A stretch of 64,000 nucleotides of DNA, taken from assembly GCA_020002185.1 (NCBI GenBank), contig CM034534.1, forward strand, positions 66,642,152 to 66,706,151. Reading direction: 5' to 3'. Positions within the stretch are counted from its first letter, which is position 1; each line of letters starts with the position of its first letter. Positions 40,723 through 52,265 of this stretch are shown here, in pieces. The notes beneath the pieces were generated by a model that was given only the letters and a program-made list of their open reading frames with translations, searched no databases and was not told the origin of the DNA. The translations under genes and the position numbers were made by a program. This DNA comes from Paraescarpia echinospica. Taxonomy: Eukaryota; Annelida; Polychaeta; Sabellida; Siboglinidae.

Positions 40723-42182
40723 TTTTAATTAAGCACCTATTACGCACCATAATTATACGCGTCAAAGTGTCATGTCTTTACGCATTCGTTTAACGCACGC
40801 ACAAAACGCATCCAATAAACTGATGCATTTACGCATCAATGTGTCATCGGCTAGGTCTACGCCTCATTTCGTCAACTGCACATAAACGTTGTTTATATAG
40901 CATGCAATTTTAATATAAAACGGTACAAAAGACGATACTTTTAAAACACGCATTTCTGGTCATATTATAGCGCAGTATTTAGTCCGTATATCAGCCCAAT
41001 GTCCCCTTGGTACACGCATGTCCATTCGAACACCATTTTGACTTTTTGACCTTTCTAGGAAACATTCAGCCACACTGCATGTGCTGCGCAAAGACTACAG
41101 TATTCGCACACATCCACTATATACATATCTGTATGTTGCTAATCAGGTAAATACTCAGTCGAGTTAGCGGAATTGTCCAGGCTTCGAAACAATAGCTAAG
41201 CTGATTGGAACGAATGCACTCGCATTGAGAAAACGTAAATATTCATTTTCAATATGGCATTGCTGTAGAGAGGTGTGGGAACGGAGAGGAAGGTAGGCTC
41301 CTATAGAAGGTTGGTTCCCAAAATAGGCGGGCGATTCGTGTTGGTTTGTTTTTAAATTGTGTGCCCCCTTTGATAAATGTTGAACGCGTCGCCGCGAGAA
41401 ATATTCAACAGCACCCCTTAATCCTCCGATGTCATTATCCGACAGCAGAGGCGTGCTGAAGTTCCAGAGCATAGCCCACCCAATATTAATTTCGTTCCGG
41501 CGCCAGTGGAGGTTTTTTGCGAGCCTCATTAGGGGTGCAATTGGGGGTTCTGCCCCCAGACGTAGGTACCACCCTCTCTGGTTCCGAGCTTGTAAACACA
41601 AGTACATAATAAGCAGTTGATATTTTGTTTGATAATACCTTCGTGTGTAACTCGACTGTCGTCTTCCCGACTCCCCTGCGCAGCCTGGGCGCCAGGAATG
41701 TATCGAGGACGCCTGGGCCCCCGCTCCATGTCGTTCCATCTCCAGGCGGAGAACTGCATCATAGCTCGGGTAGCTGGCTTCTCTAGGTGCTACAGATTGT
41801 ACGAGTCGTCGTGGCTACAGCCTACCAATCTCGAGATATATAATTACTTTTTAGATGTGAATTGATAAAAGATTGATGTTTTATTTTAGTAGGTAGGCCT
41901 AATTATGCGCTTTAATTGTTCACGATTTGTGTGCAAAGCACCAATGCGGAACACTGCAAGAAATTAGTGTTTTGTTATTCGCAGCGTGGCGCCACTGTTC
42001 ATGTGATGAGTAGACTTCGAGCAAATGAACTGTAAGGTAAATTGCAAGATAGTACGTCACATATTAAATACAACACATAATTAAGGCATTATTATGTGTA
42101 TATCTAATATAATTTAAACTTTTTATAAAGAATTTAATGCAATAAAGATGGCAATACCTTAAAAAGCACCGCTACACCAAGT
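40723..42182. other. No recognised gene
   Basis: A 191-codon minus frame (41164-41739) and its overlaps show no motif I trust. A short inverted G/C run (GGGGGTTCTGCCCCC, 41541-41555) is present. Nothing else stands out. Confidence 0.4.
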
Positions 42183-42254
42183 GGTTCCGTGGTGTAACGG
42201 TTAGCACTCAGGACTCTGAATCCTGCGATCCGAGTTCAAATCTCGGCGGAACCT
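42183..42254 (+). tRNA. trnaQ-CUG: tRNA-Gln (anticodon CTG)
   Basis: 72 bases, perfect acceptor stem, anticodon loop CTCTGAA, T6 terminator 5 nt downstream. First of three plus-strand copies. Its downstream flank is shared with the next copy but its upstream flank is not. Confidence 0.93.
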
Positions 42255-44200
42255 GAGTTTTTTAATCTGTCGTATTTTCTCAAATGTAATAATTAATGTT
42301 ATCCGATTTGAGCAGTTATATACCACCAACTACGTATTGAGTATGTATATCGTTTATATCTGCAATTTTAGAATAACATAACTTTTTTCTAATAAGAAGA
42401 AATTTATGTTTGTTTACCTTTAACAAAAGAAGGCTTGATGCCCATCGGAACTAATACGTTTTAGACAGTAACGTTTTGTTTGTTTTTGTTACTATAATAT
42501 AACTTCTAAACACAATAACCCTTTTTGCAGTAGATTATTTTTTCAACGTCAATGGCTCCGTTATTTAAATAGTTAAAGTAGCTTACATGTGACGATGTTT
42601 GACTAAAACGCACCATTAAACTTTATGATAAAAAATTGTTTTAGAACATCATTTTTAATACTTATAATTAATGTTGGACATGTGCTACTAAAGTCGCAAA
42701 TTTGATAGAGCGAATATTTACACTAGGCGCGCTTGAAACATAGCTGCGTGCGATGACGTGTTGTCAAGTTGTTGTCCCCTCCGTCTTCCTTCCTTCCTTC
42801 AGTTGGGCGGTACGCAAATGGCTTAAGAAGAACGGAGCCTTACTTCGGGTATGTCGCTCGCCAAGCCGTGTGCATCAACGTGCTGTGGTGATGCATTGTC
42901 CCCTCACGGCTAAGGGTGTATTTGTTTGTCAATGAAATTGAACAAACAAGCGTTCCAGGTTCGTCACGAATATATATGTTTTATTCATCAGTAGATACTT
43001 CGGACACTACGTCCGTACAACGTTTACACAATCATGTGCGCCGACAGTCCAACTTTATTTTACATTTAAAGTGTCCGTGGTTTTTGAAGATCGAAAGATA
43101 AAGCAATATATAAACCACCGTGGTTTATATTTGCCGAAATGTTTGGAAGTATAAACTGTGGGACACATTTTCCTAGTTTCCCGTGGAGAGCGTCAACGTA
43201 TCTCTTCTTATGTGTGTAAATTTCCGCCCTCCCCGTAATTCTCAAAATAGTTCCCTTTTAAACAAATTGGCTTGGCCTCAAGCCAAATCCGGGAATTGTC
43301 TTTAAACCGCAAGGGATCGAAACGCATAGTATGAAATTTGTAGAATTATGGCTCTTCGCATGCGTGTTTTTATGTCGTCATACTATGGGTATGAGGGTGC
43401 TCACTCACGTGAGGGGGTCTGCATTTATTTGCATAATTTCATCTTTCCGGTTCGATCTTAAAACCAGGACATGGTCACGAAATGAATCTAAGGTCAGGCC
43501 AATGTCTGTACCAAATTCCAGTCATGACGCTTATCTGTCAACTACATTCAGTTCCGGTAGACACCAAGAACTACGCCTACGGACGCGAAAATAAACAAAT
43601 CGTTCAAACCTTGTTACTTTAGAAACGCGCCCACAATGACGGCGACCATATGCTTGCCTTGTGCAGCATTCTTTTATATAACGCTTTTATATAAAGCGAA
43701 TCCTGATTTTCTGTTCTAAACTTTCTCTAATAACTAATGATCATAGTAATTAACTAAATTAGCCACTGCAGGGGCCGGTCTGTTACATTGTGACATAGAA
43801 TGACGTAACTCTATACAAGAGTTACGTCGCACTACGAACTCTCGCAGAGCGTTACAGACTGACGTCACAATGCTAATGCCGCCCAATGAGCGTAACGTAA
43901 CTAAAAGAGCTAACAAAAACTGGCTGGACTTCGGTCGAAAGTACGTTAACAATCGGAAACACACGTATACTGTACGTATTGGCCTTTCGAACATCAAAGT
44001 AGGCCTACTGCACTTTCATTAACATAAGTACGATCAGTTGTTAAAAAACGATTCCGTTGGCCTTTAATATGAATAGACGTATTGTTATACTATATTATAC
44101 ATAGGTTATTTATTAAGCTGACCCTTATATTTAGACGACAAAAAGTGATCAAACGTAAAATAAGTGGATAATACGACAGAACATATTACCGACGACGAGG

Positions 44201-44272
44201 GGCTCCGTGGTGTAATGGTTAGCACTCAGGACTTTGAATCCTGCGATCCGAGTTCAAATCTCGGCGGAACCT
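44201..44272 (+). tRNA. trnaQ-UUG: tRNA-Gln (anticodon TTG)
   Basis: 72 bases, anticodon loop CTTTGAA, T6 terminator nearby. Acceptor begins GGCTCCG, giving a C-A mismatch at pair 3-70. Confidence 0.87.
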
Positions 44273-45667
44273 GAGTTTTTTAATCTGTCGTATTTTCTCA
44301 AATGTAATAATTAATGTTATCCGATTTGAGCAGTTATATACCACCAACTACGTAATGAGTATGTATATCGTTTATATCTGCAATTTTAGAATAACATAAC
44401 TTTTTTCTAATAAGAAGAAATTTATGTTTGTTTACCTTTAACAAAAGAAGGCTCGATGCCCATCGGAACTAATACGTTTTAGACAGTAACGTTTTGTTTG
44501 TTTTTGTTACTATAATATAACTTCTAAACACAATAACCCTTTTTGCAGTAGATTATTTTTTCAACGTCAATGGCTCCGTTATTTAAATAGTTAAAGTAGC
44601 TTACATGTGACGATGTTTGACTAAAACGCACCATTAAACTTTATGAAAAAAAATTGTTTTAAAACATCGTTTTTAATATTTATAATAAATTTTGGACATG
44701 TGCTACTAAAGTCGCAAATTTGATAGAGCGAATATTTACACTAGGCGCGCTTGAAACATAGCTGCGTGCGATGACGTGTTGTCAAGTTGTTGTCCCCTCC
44801 GTCTTCCTTCCTTCCTTCAGTTGGGCGGTACGCAAATGGCTTAAGAAGAACGGAGCCTTACTTCGGGTATGTCGCTCGCCAAGCCGTGTGCATCAACGTG
44901 CTGTGGTGATGCATTGTCCCCTCACGGCTAAGAGTGTATTTGTTTGTCAATGAAATTGAACAAACAAGCGTTCCAGGTTCGTCACGAATATATATGTTTT
45001 ATTCATCAGTAGATACTTCGGACACTACGTCCGTACAACGTTTACACAATCATGTGCGCCGACAGTCCAACTTTATTTTACATTTAAAGTGTCCGTGGTT
45101 TTTGAAGATCGAAAGATAAAGCAATATATAAACCACCGTGGTTTATATTTGCCGAAATGTTTGGAAGTATAAACTGTGGGACACATTTTCCTAGTTTCCC
45201 GTGGAGAGCGTCAACGTATCTCTTCTTATGTGTGTAAATTTCCGCCCTCCCCGTAATTCTCAAAATAGTTCCCTTTTAAACAAATTGGCTTGGCCTCAAG
45301 CCAAATCCGGGAATTGTCTTTAAACCGTAAGGGATCGAAACGCATAGTATGAAATTTGTAGAATTATGGCTCTTCGCATACGTGTTTTATGTCGTCATAC
45401 TATGGGTATGAGGGTGCTCACTCACGTGAGGGGGTCTGCATTTATTTGCATAATTTCATCTTTCCGGTTCGATCTTAAAACCAGGACATGGTCACGAAAT
45501 GAACCTAAGGTCAGGCCAATGTATGTACCAAATTCCAGTCATGACTCTTATCTGTCAACTACATTCAGTTACGGTAGACAACAAGAACTATGCCTACGGA
45601 CGCGAAAATAAACAAATCGTTCAAACCTTGTTACTTTAGAAACGCGCCCACAATGACGGCGACCATA

Positions 45668-47277
45668 TAATACATAATACATTTATTCGTACTAAAATTG
45701 TACAATTCAACTAAATCAATGTATATAAGTTACTGTGTACATAAAACAGTAAGCAATAAGCGCAGCTCGTCAATGGCTAAAAAAGAAGAGCTACCCACAT
45801 TATTTATATTATGTAATACATATTTTGCAAATGAGACTCTACATACTAGTTCATCATCCAGCCCCTCCTGGTAGTGGTCTTGAATCATACCATAAAACTG
45901 ATTAGACTTCATTCGAAAGAATGTCATGGCATCAAGTTTGAATTTGGACATGATATAGTTAAAACTTTTAGACATATATGACCCACTACCTTGAAGGGCT
46001 AGATGAGAGAGCATTTTCAAACTGGAGTTACTGCATTTCAAGCAACTCTGCATAAATCGTACCATTCGATTCATAATTTGAATTTGAATCGGTAAACAGT
46101 CTGCTAAAAGTGGCACCATATTACAATGCGTGCAAACTGGTAGATTAAACAGTTTTCTGATACCTTTGCGCCACGTAGTATAAAACATATCAAGATGTTT
46201 GTTTTGCAAGTTCCACAGACATACACCATAGAAAGATGTACAGTACGACATATATAATTGACGTTTTATGTTTATATTACAAAACCCAAAATTAGCAGAT
46301 AATGCATTTACACGCCATATAAAATCATGACACATATCTTTTACCATAGCCTGGTGAGCGTCAGGACCAATAACGTGGCCTAAATGCAACCCTTTTTTAC
46401 TATGTTTCACTTTTAAACCATCAAAGTAAAATGGGCAGTCGGTACCACTGCCATATTTAATAAGTTGACATTTTGCCGGGTTGAATTGTAAATCATATTC
46501 ATATGCAAATTTTAGACATATATCACACATTTTGTTCAATGCATATATCGATGGAGCTACCAAAGATATATCATCAGCATAGCCAACAGCACCATAGTAC
46601 TTATGACCAATCATACAGCCAAAACCAGACATGCAGAGTCTTGTTAACATTTCATCAATGTAGATTGAAAATAAAATGGGGGACAACACCCCACCCTGCT
46701 TCACACCATTGGTAGTGGAGAAATGCAATGACATGGAATTGTTCCATGATACATTTAAATGTTGATTAGTGTACATATAAAGTAAACATCTGATTAAAAG
46801 GGGATTCATTCCTCTATCCATCAGTAAGTTAAAAAGTTTAACATAATTTACTTTATCGAATGCTTTAGTCGCATCTAGTAATAACACGTAAACATCCGAT
46901 TTATTCTGCTGGAAATAGTTCACAGTCTCCATTAACGCAAATGTACATTTAGCTGTAGAGCTTTGAGGTTTGAAACCAAACTGTAGATCACTTGTTTTAA
47001 GAGCATCAGAACTTTTTATCATTATAACCCAATCAAATATTTTCGACAGAGGGCTACTAAGAGCAATGGCTCGATAGTTGTCAGAATTATTTGCTGATTT
47101 CCTCTTGTTTTTTACCAGAGGTTGAATTGTTGATATATTAAAACCATCCGGGGTATATCCGTGATATACCATTGCTGTGAATAGCAAAGAAAGAAAAACA
47201 TGTAATTTGGTAGGTGCATGAATAAAGTGGTCGGTATATATAACGCCGTATCCATCACATTTGTTAATCTTAACATA
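45668..47277 (-). mobile_element. 5'-truncated LINE inserted in the tRNA repeat unit
   Basis: Interrupts unit 2 between ...GACCATAT and ...CATATGCTTGCC, with a CATAT duplication. Its 3' end on minus carries AATAAA and a short ATTATGT-like tail at 45668-45690. The 5' end is cut inside RT. Unit 1 gives the intact empty site. Confidence 0.9.
45730..47187 (-). CDS. LINE reverse transcriptase, C-terminal 485 residues, open
   Basis: One uninterrupted frame with the RT blocks NYRAIALSSPLSKIFDWVI, LQFGFKPQSSTAKCTF, LLLDATKAFDKVNY, the VKQGGVLSPILFS block and the catalytic GYADDISLVAP, followed by a long C-terminal domain with a C-x2-C-type cluster (CTHCNMVP region). The lack of stops suggests a young insertion. 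The N-terminal endonuclease is missing through truncation, so it is not a full gene. Clade uncertain. Confidence 0.85.
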   Translation of the reverse strand: MLFTAMVYHGYTPDGFNISTIQPLVKNKRKSANNSDNYRAIALSSPLSKIFDWVIMIKSSDALKTSDLQFGFKPQSSTAKCTFALMETVNYFQQNKSDVYVLLLDATKAFDKVNYVKLFNLLMDRGMNPLLIRCLLYMYTNQHLNVSWNNSMSLHFSTTNGVKQGGVLSPILFSIYIDEMLTRLCMSGFGCMIGHKYYGAVGYADDISLVAPSIYALNKMCDICLKFAYEYDLQFNPAKCQLIKYGSGTDCPFYFDGLKVKHSKKGLHLGHVIGPDAHQAMVKDMCHDFIWRVNALSANFGFCNINIKRQLYMSYCTSFYGVCLWNLQNKHLDMFYTTWRKGIRKLFNLPVCTHCNMVPLLADCLPIQIQIMNRMVRFMQSCLKCSNSSLKMLSHLALQGSGSYMSKSFNYIMSKFKLDAMTFFRMKSNQFYGMIQDHYQEGLDDELVCRVSFAKYVLHNINNVGSSSFLAIDELRLLLTVLCTQ

Positions 47278-47321
47278 TGCTTGCCTTGTGCAGCATTCTT
47301 TTATATAACGCTTTTATATAG

Positions 47322-47863
47322 GCAAGGCATCAGCAGTGTTCCAAAGACTACGTCCAATATGGTCCAGTAACACCATCAGAAAGGACATAAAACTACGTCT
47401 TTACATGTCAATCGTAATACCAACAGCGATATATGCCTGTGAAACGTGGAAGAATACGGCGAGGATATCCAAAAAACTAGACGTATTTCATCGACGATGT
47501 CTCCGGTTCATACTGGGCATATCGTGGAGAGAACACACCACAAATGAAGAAGTGATGATGAGGAGGGCAGGTCTGGACAGCCTGCATCACATAGTTAAGT
47601 CTCGACGACGAAGACTAGCGGGACATATCCTACGCCTACCAAGAGAGAGAACAGCACATGTAGCAATGGAATGGGTGCCTGAAGATGGAAATAGAAGGAG
47701 AGCAAGGCCGACTAAGACCTGGCGCAAGACGTTTAAAGAAGATCTGGCAGAGATGGAAATCACCTGGAATGAGGCCAAAGAAATTGCGAAAGACCGTAGT
47801 AGATGGAGAAAGCTCGTCGCCCGATGTCCCGAAAGGAACAGGAGGAACTAAGTCTAAGTAAGT
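47322..47863 (+). mobile_element. LINE C-terminal fragment, second insertion in the same unit
   Basis: A 171-codon open frame (47336-47851) reads YACETWKNTARISKKLDVFH, RRCLRFILGISWRE, AGHILRLPRERTA and RRARPTKTWRKTF, the C-terminus of a non-LTR RT. The flanking TTTATATA is duplicated (47314-47321 and 47864-47871), and the 3' tail repeats CTAAGT. It is strongly 5'-truncated. Confidence 0.87.
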
Positions 47864-48389
47864 TTATATAAAGCGAATCCTGATTTTCTGTTCTAAACTT
47901 TCTTTAATAACTAATGATCATAGTAATTAACTAAATTAGCCACTGCAGGGGCCGGTCTGTTACATTGTGACATAGAATGACGTAACTCTATACAAGAGTT
48001 ACGTCGCACTACGAACTCTCGCAGAGCGTTACAGACTGACGTCACAATGCTAATGCCGCCCAATGAGCGTAACGTAACTAAAAGAGCTAACAAAAACTGG
48101 CTGGACTTCGGTCGAAAGTACGTTAACAATCGGAAACACACGTATACTGTACGTATTGGCCTTTCGAACTCTGTATACACATCAAAGTAGGCCTACTGCA
48201 CTTTCATTAACATAAGTACGATCAGTTGTTAAAAAAACGATTCCGTTGGCCTTTAATATGAATAGACGTATTGTTATACTATATTATACATAGGTTATTT
48301 ATCAAGCTGACCCTTATATTTAGACGACAAAAAGTGATCAAACGTAAAATAAGTGGATAATATGACAGAACATATTACCGACGCCGTGG

Positions 48390-48461
48390 GGCTCCGTGGT
48401 GTAATGGTTAGCACTCAGGACTTTGAATCCTGCGATCCGAGTTCAAATCTCGGCGGAACCT
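48390..48461 (+). tRNA. trnaQ-UUG: tRNA-Gln (anticodon TTG)
   Basis: Identical to 44201-44272 with the same pair 3-70 mismatch. The upstream flank is shared with that copy and the downstream flank is new; TTTT begins at its end. Confidence 0.87.
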
Positions 48462-49017
48462 TTTGTTACATTATGTCATCCAACAAACGAATATTAAACC
48501 AGGGAATTGTTATTTATATATATATATATATATATTACGTTACAATTTTAAATCAAACACAGTAAGTTCCCCCAAGTGGAACCCTTGGGCCTACGGACCC
48601 GATCTAATATACATTTTTTTCTCGTTCTAATCTTGGGCGCTTATTTATATATATATATAAACGCCCATTATGATTATTTACGTAGCGTCCTTTTTAGTCT
48701 AAACTGCTTAAATGCGCTTCATAAGTTTATTAAAACAAGTCATAGGTATTTAAAAAATAGAAACTAGTGTATTTATAAAATTTGCAAAATTAAAATTAGA
48801 TATCATGCAAATTATGAACAAGTATTTTGTAATAAAAATAAACGCAAGATCAGACAAAAGAGGGGTATAGTTGGATGCATCACGCGGACGCAGTTGGGTG
48901 TTTTGAAAAAACTGAAGGAGCGTGCAGTTGGAGTGTTAAGCGGGGTTAATTTCATAGGTATATGAAGCCCCGCTCAACTCAACCATGCTAAGGCCTTCAC
49001 ACGTATTGTAGGCACTT
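48462..49017. other. No recognised gene
   Basis: AT-rich, with two (TA)n runs (48514-48535, 48644-48659). Confidence 0.5.
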
Positions 49018-49512
49018 CAGTGGTTTAGTTCATATTTTTCAGACCGATATCAAAACATTAACATGTCTGGCTCACTGTCTTGTCCAGAACATCTTCCATT
49101 TGGTGTCCCACAAGGTTCTGTCCTTGGCCCTGTTCTGTTTAGCTTATACTCTACATCCTTTTGTCGAGTCATAACTAATCATAATATAAATCATCACTTG
49201 TATGCTGACGACACACAGGTGTATATGTCGCTTTCACCAACTAATACACAGACATCTCAATCAACTTTAAATGACTGTCTCATTTACATCATGCTGTGAT
49301 TGGAATCAAGTAAATTGAAGCTAAATCTAGATAAAACTGATCTAATTGTTATTGGCACAAAACAACAACGAAACAAGGTTGTTAACTACTTTCCAGTTAA
49401 ATTGCTTGGTAATGATACATCACCATCAGATACTGTTCGTAATCTAGGTGTTATCTTTGACAGTGATTTCAGCTTTCACCAAAATATTTCTCAAGTATGT
49501 AAATCCTGTTTC
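49018..49512 (+). mobile_element. LINE reverse transcriptase palm fragment
   Basis: Reads WFSSYFSDRYQ, FGVPQGSVLGPVLFSLY, the catalytic YADDTQVYMS, then after one stop LKLNLDKTDLIVIG and LGVIFDSDFSFHQNI. It matches L2/CR1/Jockey-type RT. The coding match ends where a 42-bp minisatellite begins. Confidence 0.85.
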
Positions 49513-50968
49513 AGTGGACTCTCATTCAAGAGGTGGTAGTGTAGAGGTTAGGGCAGTAGACTCTCATTCAAGAGGTGGTAGTGTAGTGGTTAGGGCAGTG
49601 GACTCTCAGTAGAGAGGTGTTAGTGTAGTGGTTAGGGCAGTGGACTCTCAGTAGAGAGGTGTTAGTGTAGAGGTTAGGACAGTGGACTATCAGTTAAGAG
49701 GTGTTAGTGTAGTGGTTAGAGAGGTGTTAGTGTAGAGGTCAGGGCAGTGGACTCTCATTCAAGAGGTGGTAGTGTAGAGGTCAGGGCAGTGGACTCTCAT
49801 TCAAGAGGTGGTAGCGTAGAGGTTAGGGCAGTGGACTCTCATTCAAGAGGTGGTAGTGTAGAGGTCAGGGCAGTGGACTCTCATTCAAGAGGTGGTAGTG
49901 TAGAGGTCAGGGCAGTGGACTCTCATTCAAGAGGTGGTAGTGTAGAGGTTAGGGCAGTGGACTCTCATTCAAGAGGTGGTAGTGTAGAGGTTAGGGCAGT
50001 GGACTCTCATTCAAGAGGTGGTAGTGTAGAGGTTAGAGCAGTGGACTCTCATTCAAGAGATGGTAGTGTAGTGGTTAGGGCAGTGGACTCTCAGTAGAGA
50101 GGTGTTAGTGTAGTGGTTAGAGATGTGGTAGTGTAGTGGTTAGTGCATCACACAGAGATGATAGTGTAGAGGTTAGGGCAGTGGACTCTCATACCAGAGG
50201 TGGTAGTGTAATGGTTAGAGCAATGGACTCTCATTCAAGACGTTGTAGTGTAGTGGTTAGGGCAGTGGACTCTCAGTAGAGAGGTGGTAGTGTAGTGGTT
50301 AGTGTATCACACAGAGATGATAGTGTAGAGGTTAGGGCAGTGGACTCTCATACCAGAGGTGGTAGTGTAATGGTTAGAGCAATGGACTCTCATTCAAGAC
50401 GTTGTAGTGTAGTGGTTAGGGCAGTGGACTCTCAGTAGAGAGGTGGTAGTGTAGTGGTTAGTGTATCACACAGAGGTGGTAGTGTAGAGGTTAGGGCAGT
50501 GGACTCTCATACCAGAGGTGCTAGTGTAGTGGTTAGAGCAGTGGACTCTTAGTCAAGAGGTGGTAGTGTAGTTGTTAGAGAGGTGGTAGTGTAGTGGTTA
50601 GTGCATCACAAAGAGTTGGTAGTGAAGAGGTTAGGGCAGTGGACTCTCATACCAGAGGTGGTAGTGTAGTGGTTAGAGCAGTGGACTCTCAGCCAAGAGG
50701 TGGTAGTGTAGTGGTTAGAGCATCATACAGAGGTGGCAGTGTAGTGGTAAGAGCAGTGCAATCTTATTCAAGAGGTAGTAGTGCAGTGGTTAGAGCAGTG
50801 GACTCTCATTCAAGAGGTTTTAGTGTAGTGGTTAGAGATGTGGTAGTGTAGTAGTTAGTGCATCACACAGAGGTGGTAGTGTAGAGGTTAGGGCAGTGGA
50901 CTCTCATACCAGAGGTGCTAGTGTAGTGGTTAGAGCAGTGGACTCTCAGTCAAGACATGGTAGTGTTA
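49513..50968. repeat. 42-bp minisatellite resembling half a tRNA
   Basis: About 33 units, many 42 bp, built on GGTAGTGTAGTGGTTAGGGC followed by AGTGGACTCTCATTCAAGAG. The first part fits a Pol III A-box and D-arm and the second an anticodon-arm-like segment, as in the head of a tRNA-derived SINE. No B-box is present. Variants with shorter units occur at 49600-49740 and 50100-50900. Open frames are due to the period being divisible by three. Confidence 0.9.
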
Positions 50969-51812
50969 GTACTGCCCACTAACCTGCAAGGTATACTGCC
51001 CACTAACCTGCAAGGTATACTGGCCACTAACCTGCAAGGTGTACTGCCCACTAACAGCCAAGGTGTACTGTCCAATAACCTGCAAGGTGTACTACCCACT
51101 AACCTGCAAGGTGTACTGCCCACTAACCTGCAATGTGTACTGCCTAATAACCTGCAAGGTGTACTGCCCACTAACCTGCAAGGTGTACTGCCCACTAACC
51201 TGCAAGGTGTACTGCCCACTAACCAGCAAGGTGTACTGCCCACTAACCTGCAAGGTGTACTGCCCACTAACCTGCAAGGTGTACTGCCCACTAACCAGCA
51301 AGGTTTATTGTCCACTAACCTGCAAGGTGTACTACCCACTAACCTGCAAGGTGTACTGCCCACTAACCTGCAAGGTGTACTGCCCACTAACCTGCAAGGT
51401 GTACTGCCCACTAACCTGCAAGGTGTACTGCCCACTAACCTGCAAGGTGTACTGCCCACTAACCAGCAAGGTGTACTGCCCACTAACCTGCAAGGTGTAC
51501 TGCCCACTAACCTGCAAGGTGTACTGCCCACTAACCTGCAAGGTGTACTGCCCACTAACCAGCAAGGTTTTATTGTCCACTAACCTGCAAGGTGTACTAC
51601 CCACTAACCTGCAAGGTGTACTGCCCACTAACCTGCAAGGTGTACTGCCCACTAAATTGCAAGGTGTACTGCCCACTAACCTGCAAGGTGTACTGCCCAC
51701 TAACCTGCAAGGTGTACTGCCCACTAACCTGCAAGGTGTACTGCCCACTAACCTGCAAGGTGTACTGCCCACTAAGTTGCAAGGTGTACTGCCCACTAAG
51801 TTGCAAGGTGTA
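50969..51812. repeat. 24-bp minisatellite, about 35 copies
   Basis: Unit AAGGTGTACTGCCCACTAAC plus CTGC, with a few single-base variants (CAGC, TTGC). The period divisible by three opens frames of 200-270 codons on both strands. I do not treat them as genes. Confidence 0.97.
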
Positions 51813-51939
51813 ATGAGGTGTTGTTGTTTTCTTGAGTCAGTTTGGTGAGTGGTGTTTTGGTTTAAGGTTAACGGAGGTGATGACGTGCTAACCGTGGGAG
51901 AACTGTGCATGATGGGAGGTTGTTGGTCGTGGTTGGGGG

Positions 51940-52140
51940 ACAGTGTATGTATTTGGACGACTAAAAACATAGTCACTATATAAACTGTATGTGTTTGGGC
52001 ACACCTAAAAACATAGTCACGATATAAAGTGTATGTGTTTGGCCACACCTAAAAACATAGTCACTATATACACTGTATGTATTTGGACACCTAAAAACAT
52101 AGTCACTATATACTCTGCATGTATATGGACATTTATACAC
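51940..52140. repeat. About 50-bp tandem repeat, four copies
   Basis: CCTAAAAACATAGTCAC, TATATA and GTATGT-TTTGG recur in register. Followed at 52175-52260 by a shorter repeat containing CACTATGCACTATAC. Confidence 0.85.
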
Positions 52141-52265
52141 AATACATCATACTTTGTACCTTATATATTTAGGGTTACCCACTATGCACTATACCTCATA
52201 CCTAATAGCATTCACACTATGCACTATACATTATACCTTATAGCATTCACACTATGCACTCTGTA

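Larger units (their letters stand above)
42183..48461. repeat. Tandem array of 2.02-kb units bounded by tRNA-Gln genes
   Basis: Unit 1 runs from the tRNA at 42183 to the tRNA at 44201 (2018 bp). Unit 2 runs from 44201 to 48390, but after removing two retroelement insertions (45668-47277 and 47322-47863) it is about 2.03 kb and otherwise matches unit 1 closely. Each unit contains a small hairpin (GACGTAACTCT and its complement, near 43801 and 47979) and CT/TTCC-rich stretches. The homology ends within the flanking tRNA genes. Confidence 0.92.

Noticed and set aside
41164..41739. 191-codon frame on minus
   Set aside because: No motif I can defend and no splice or homology support within the window.
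50950..52048. 200-270 codon frames on both strands
   Set aside because: The 24-bp period keeps all frames free of stops; both strands are open equally, so there is no coding evidence.
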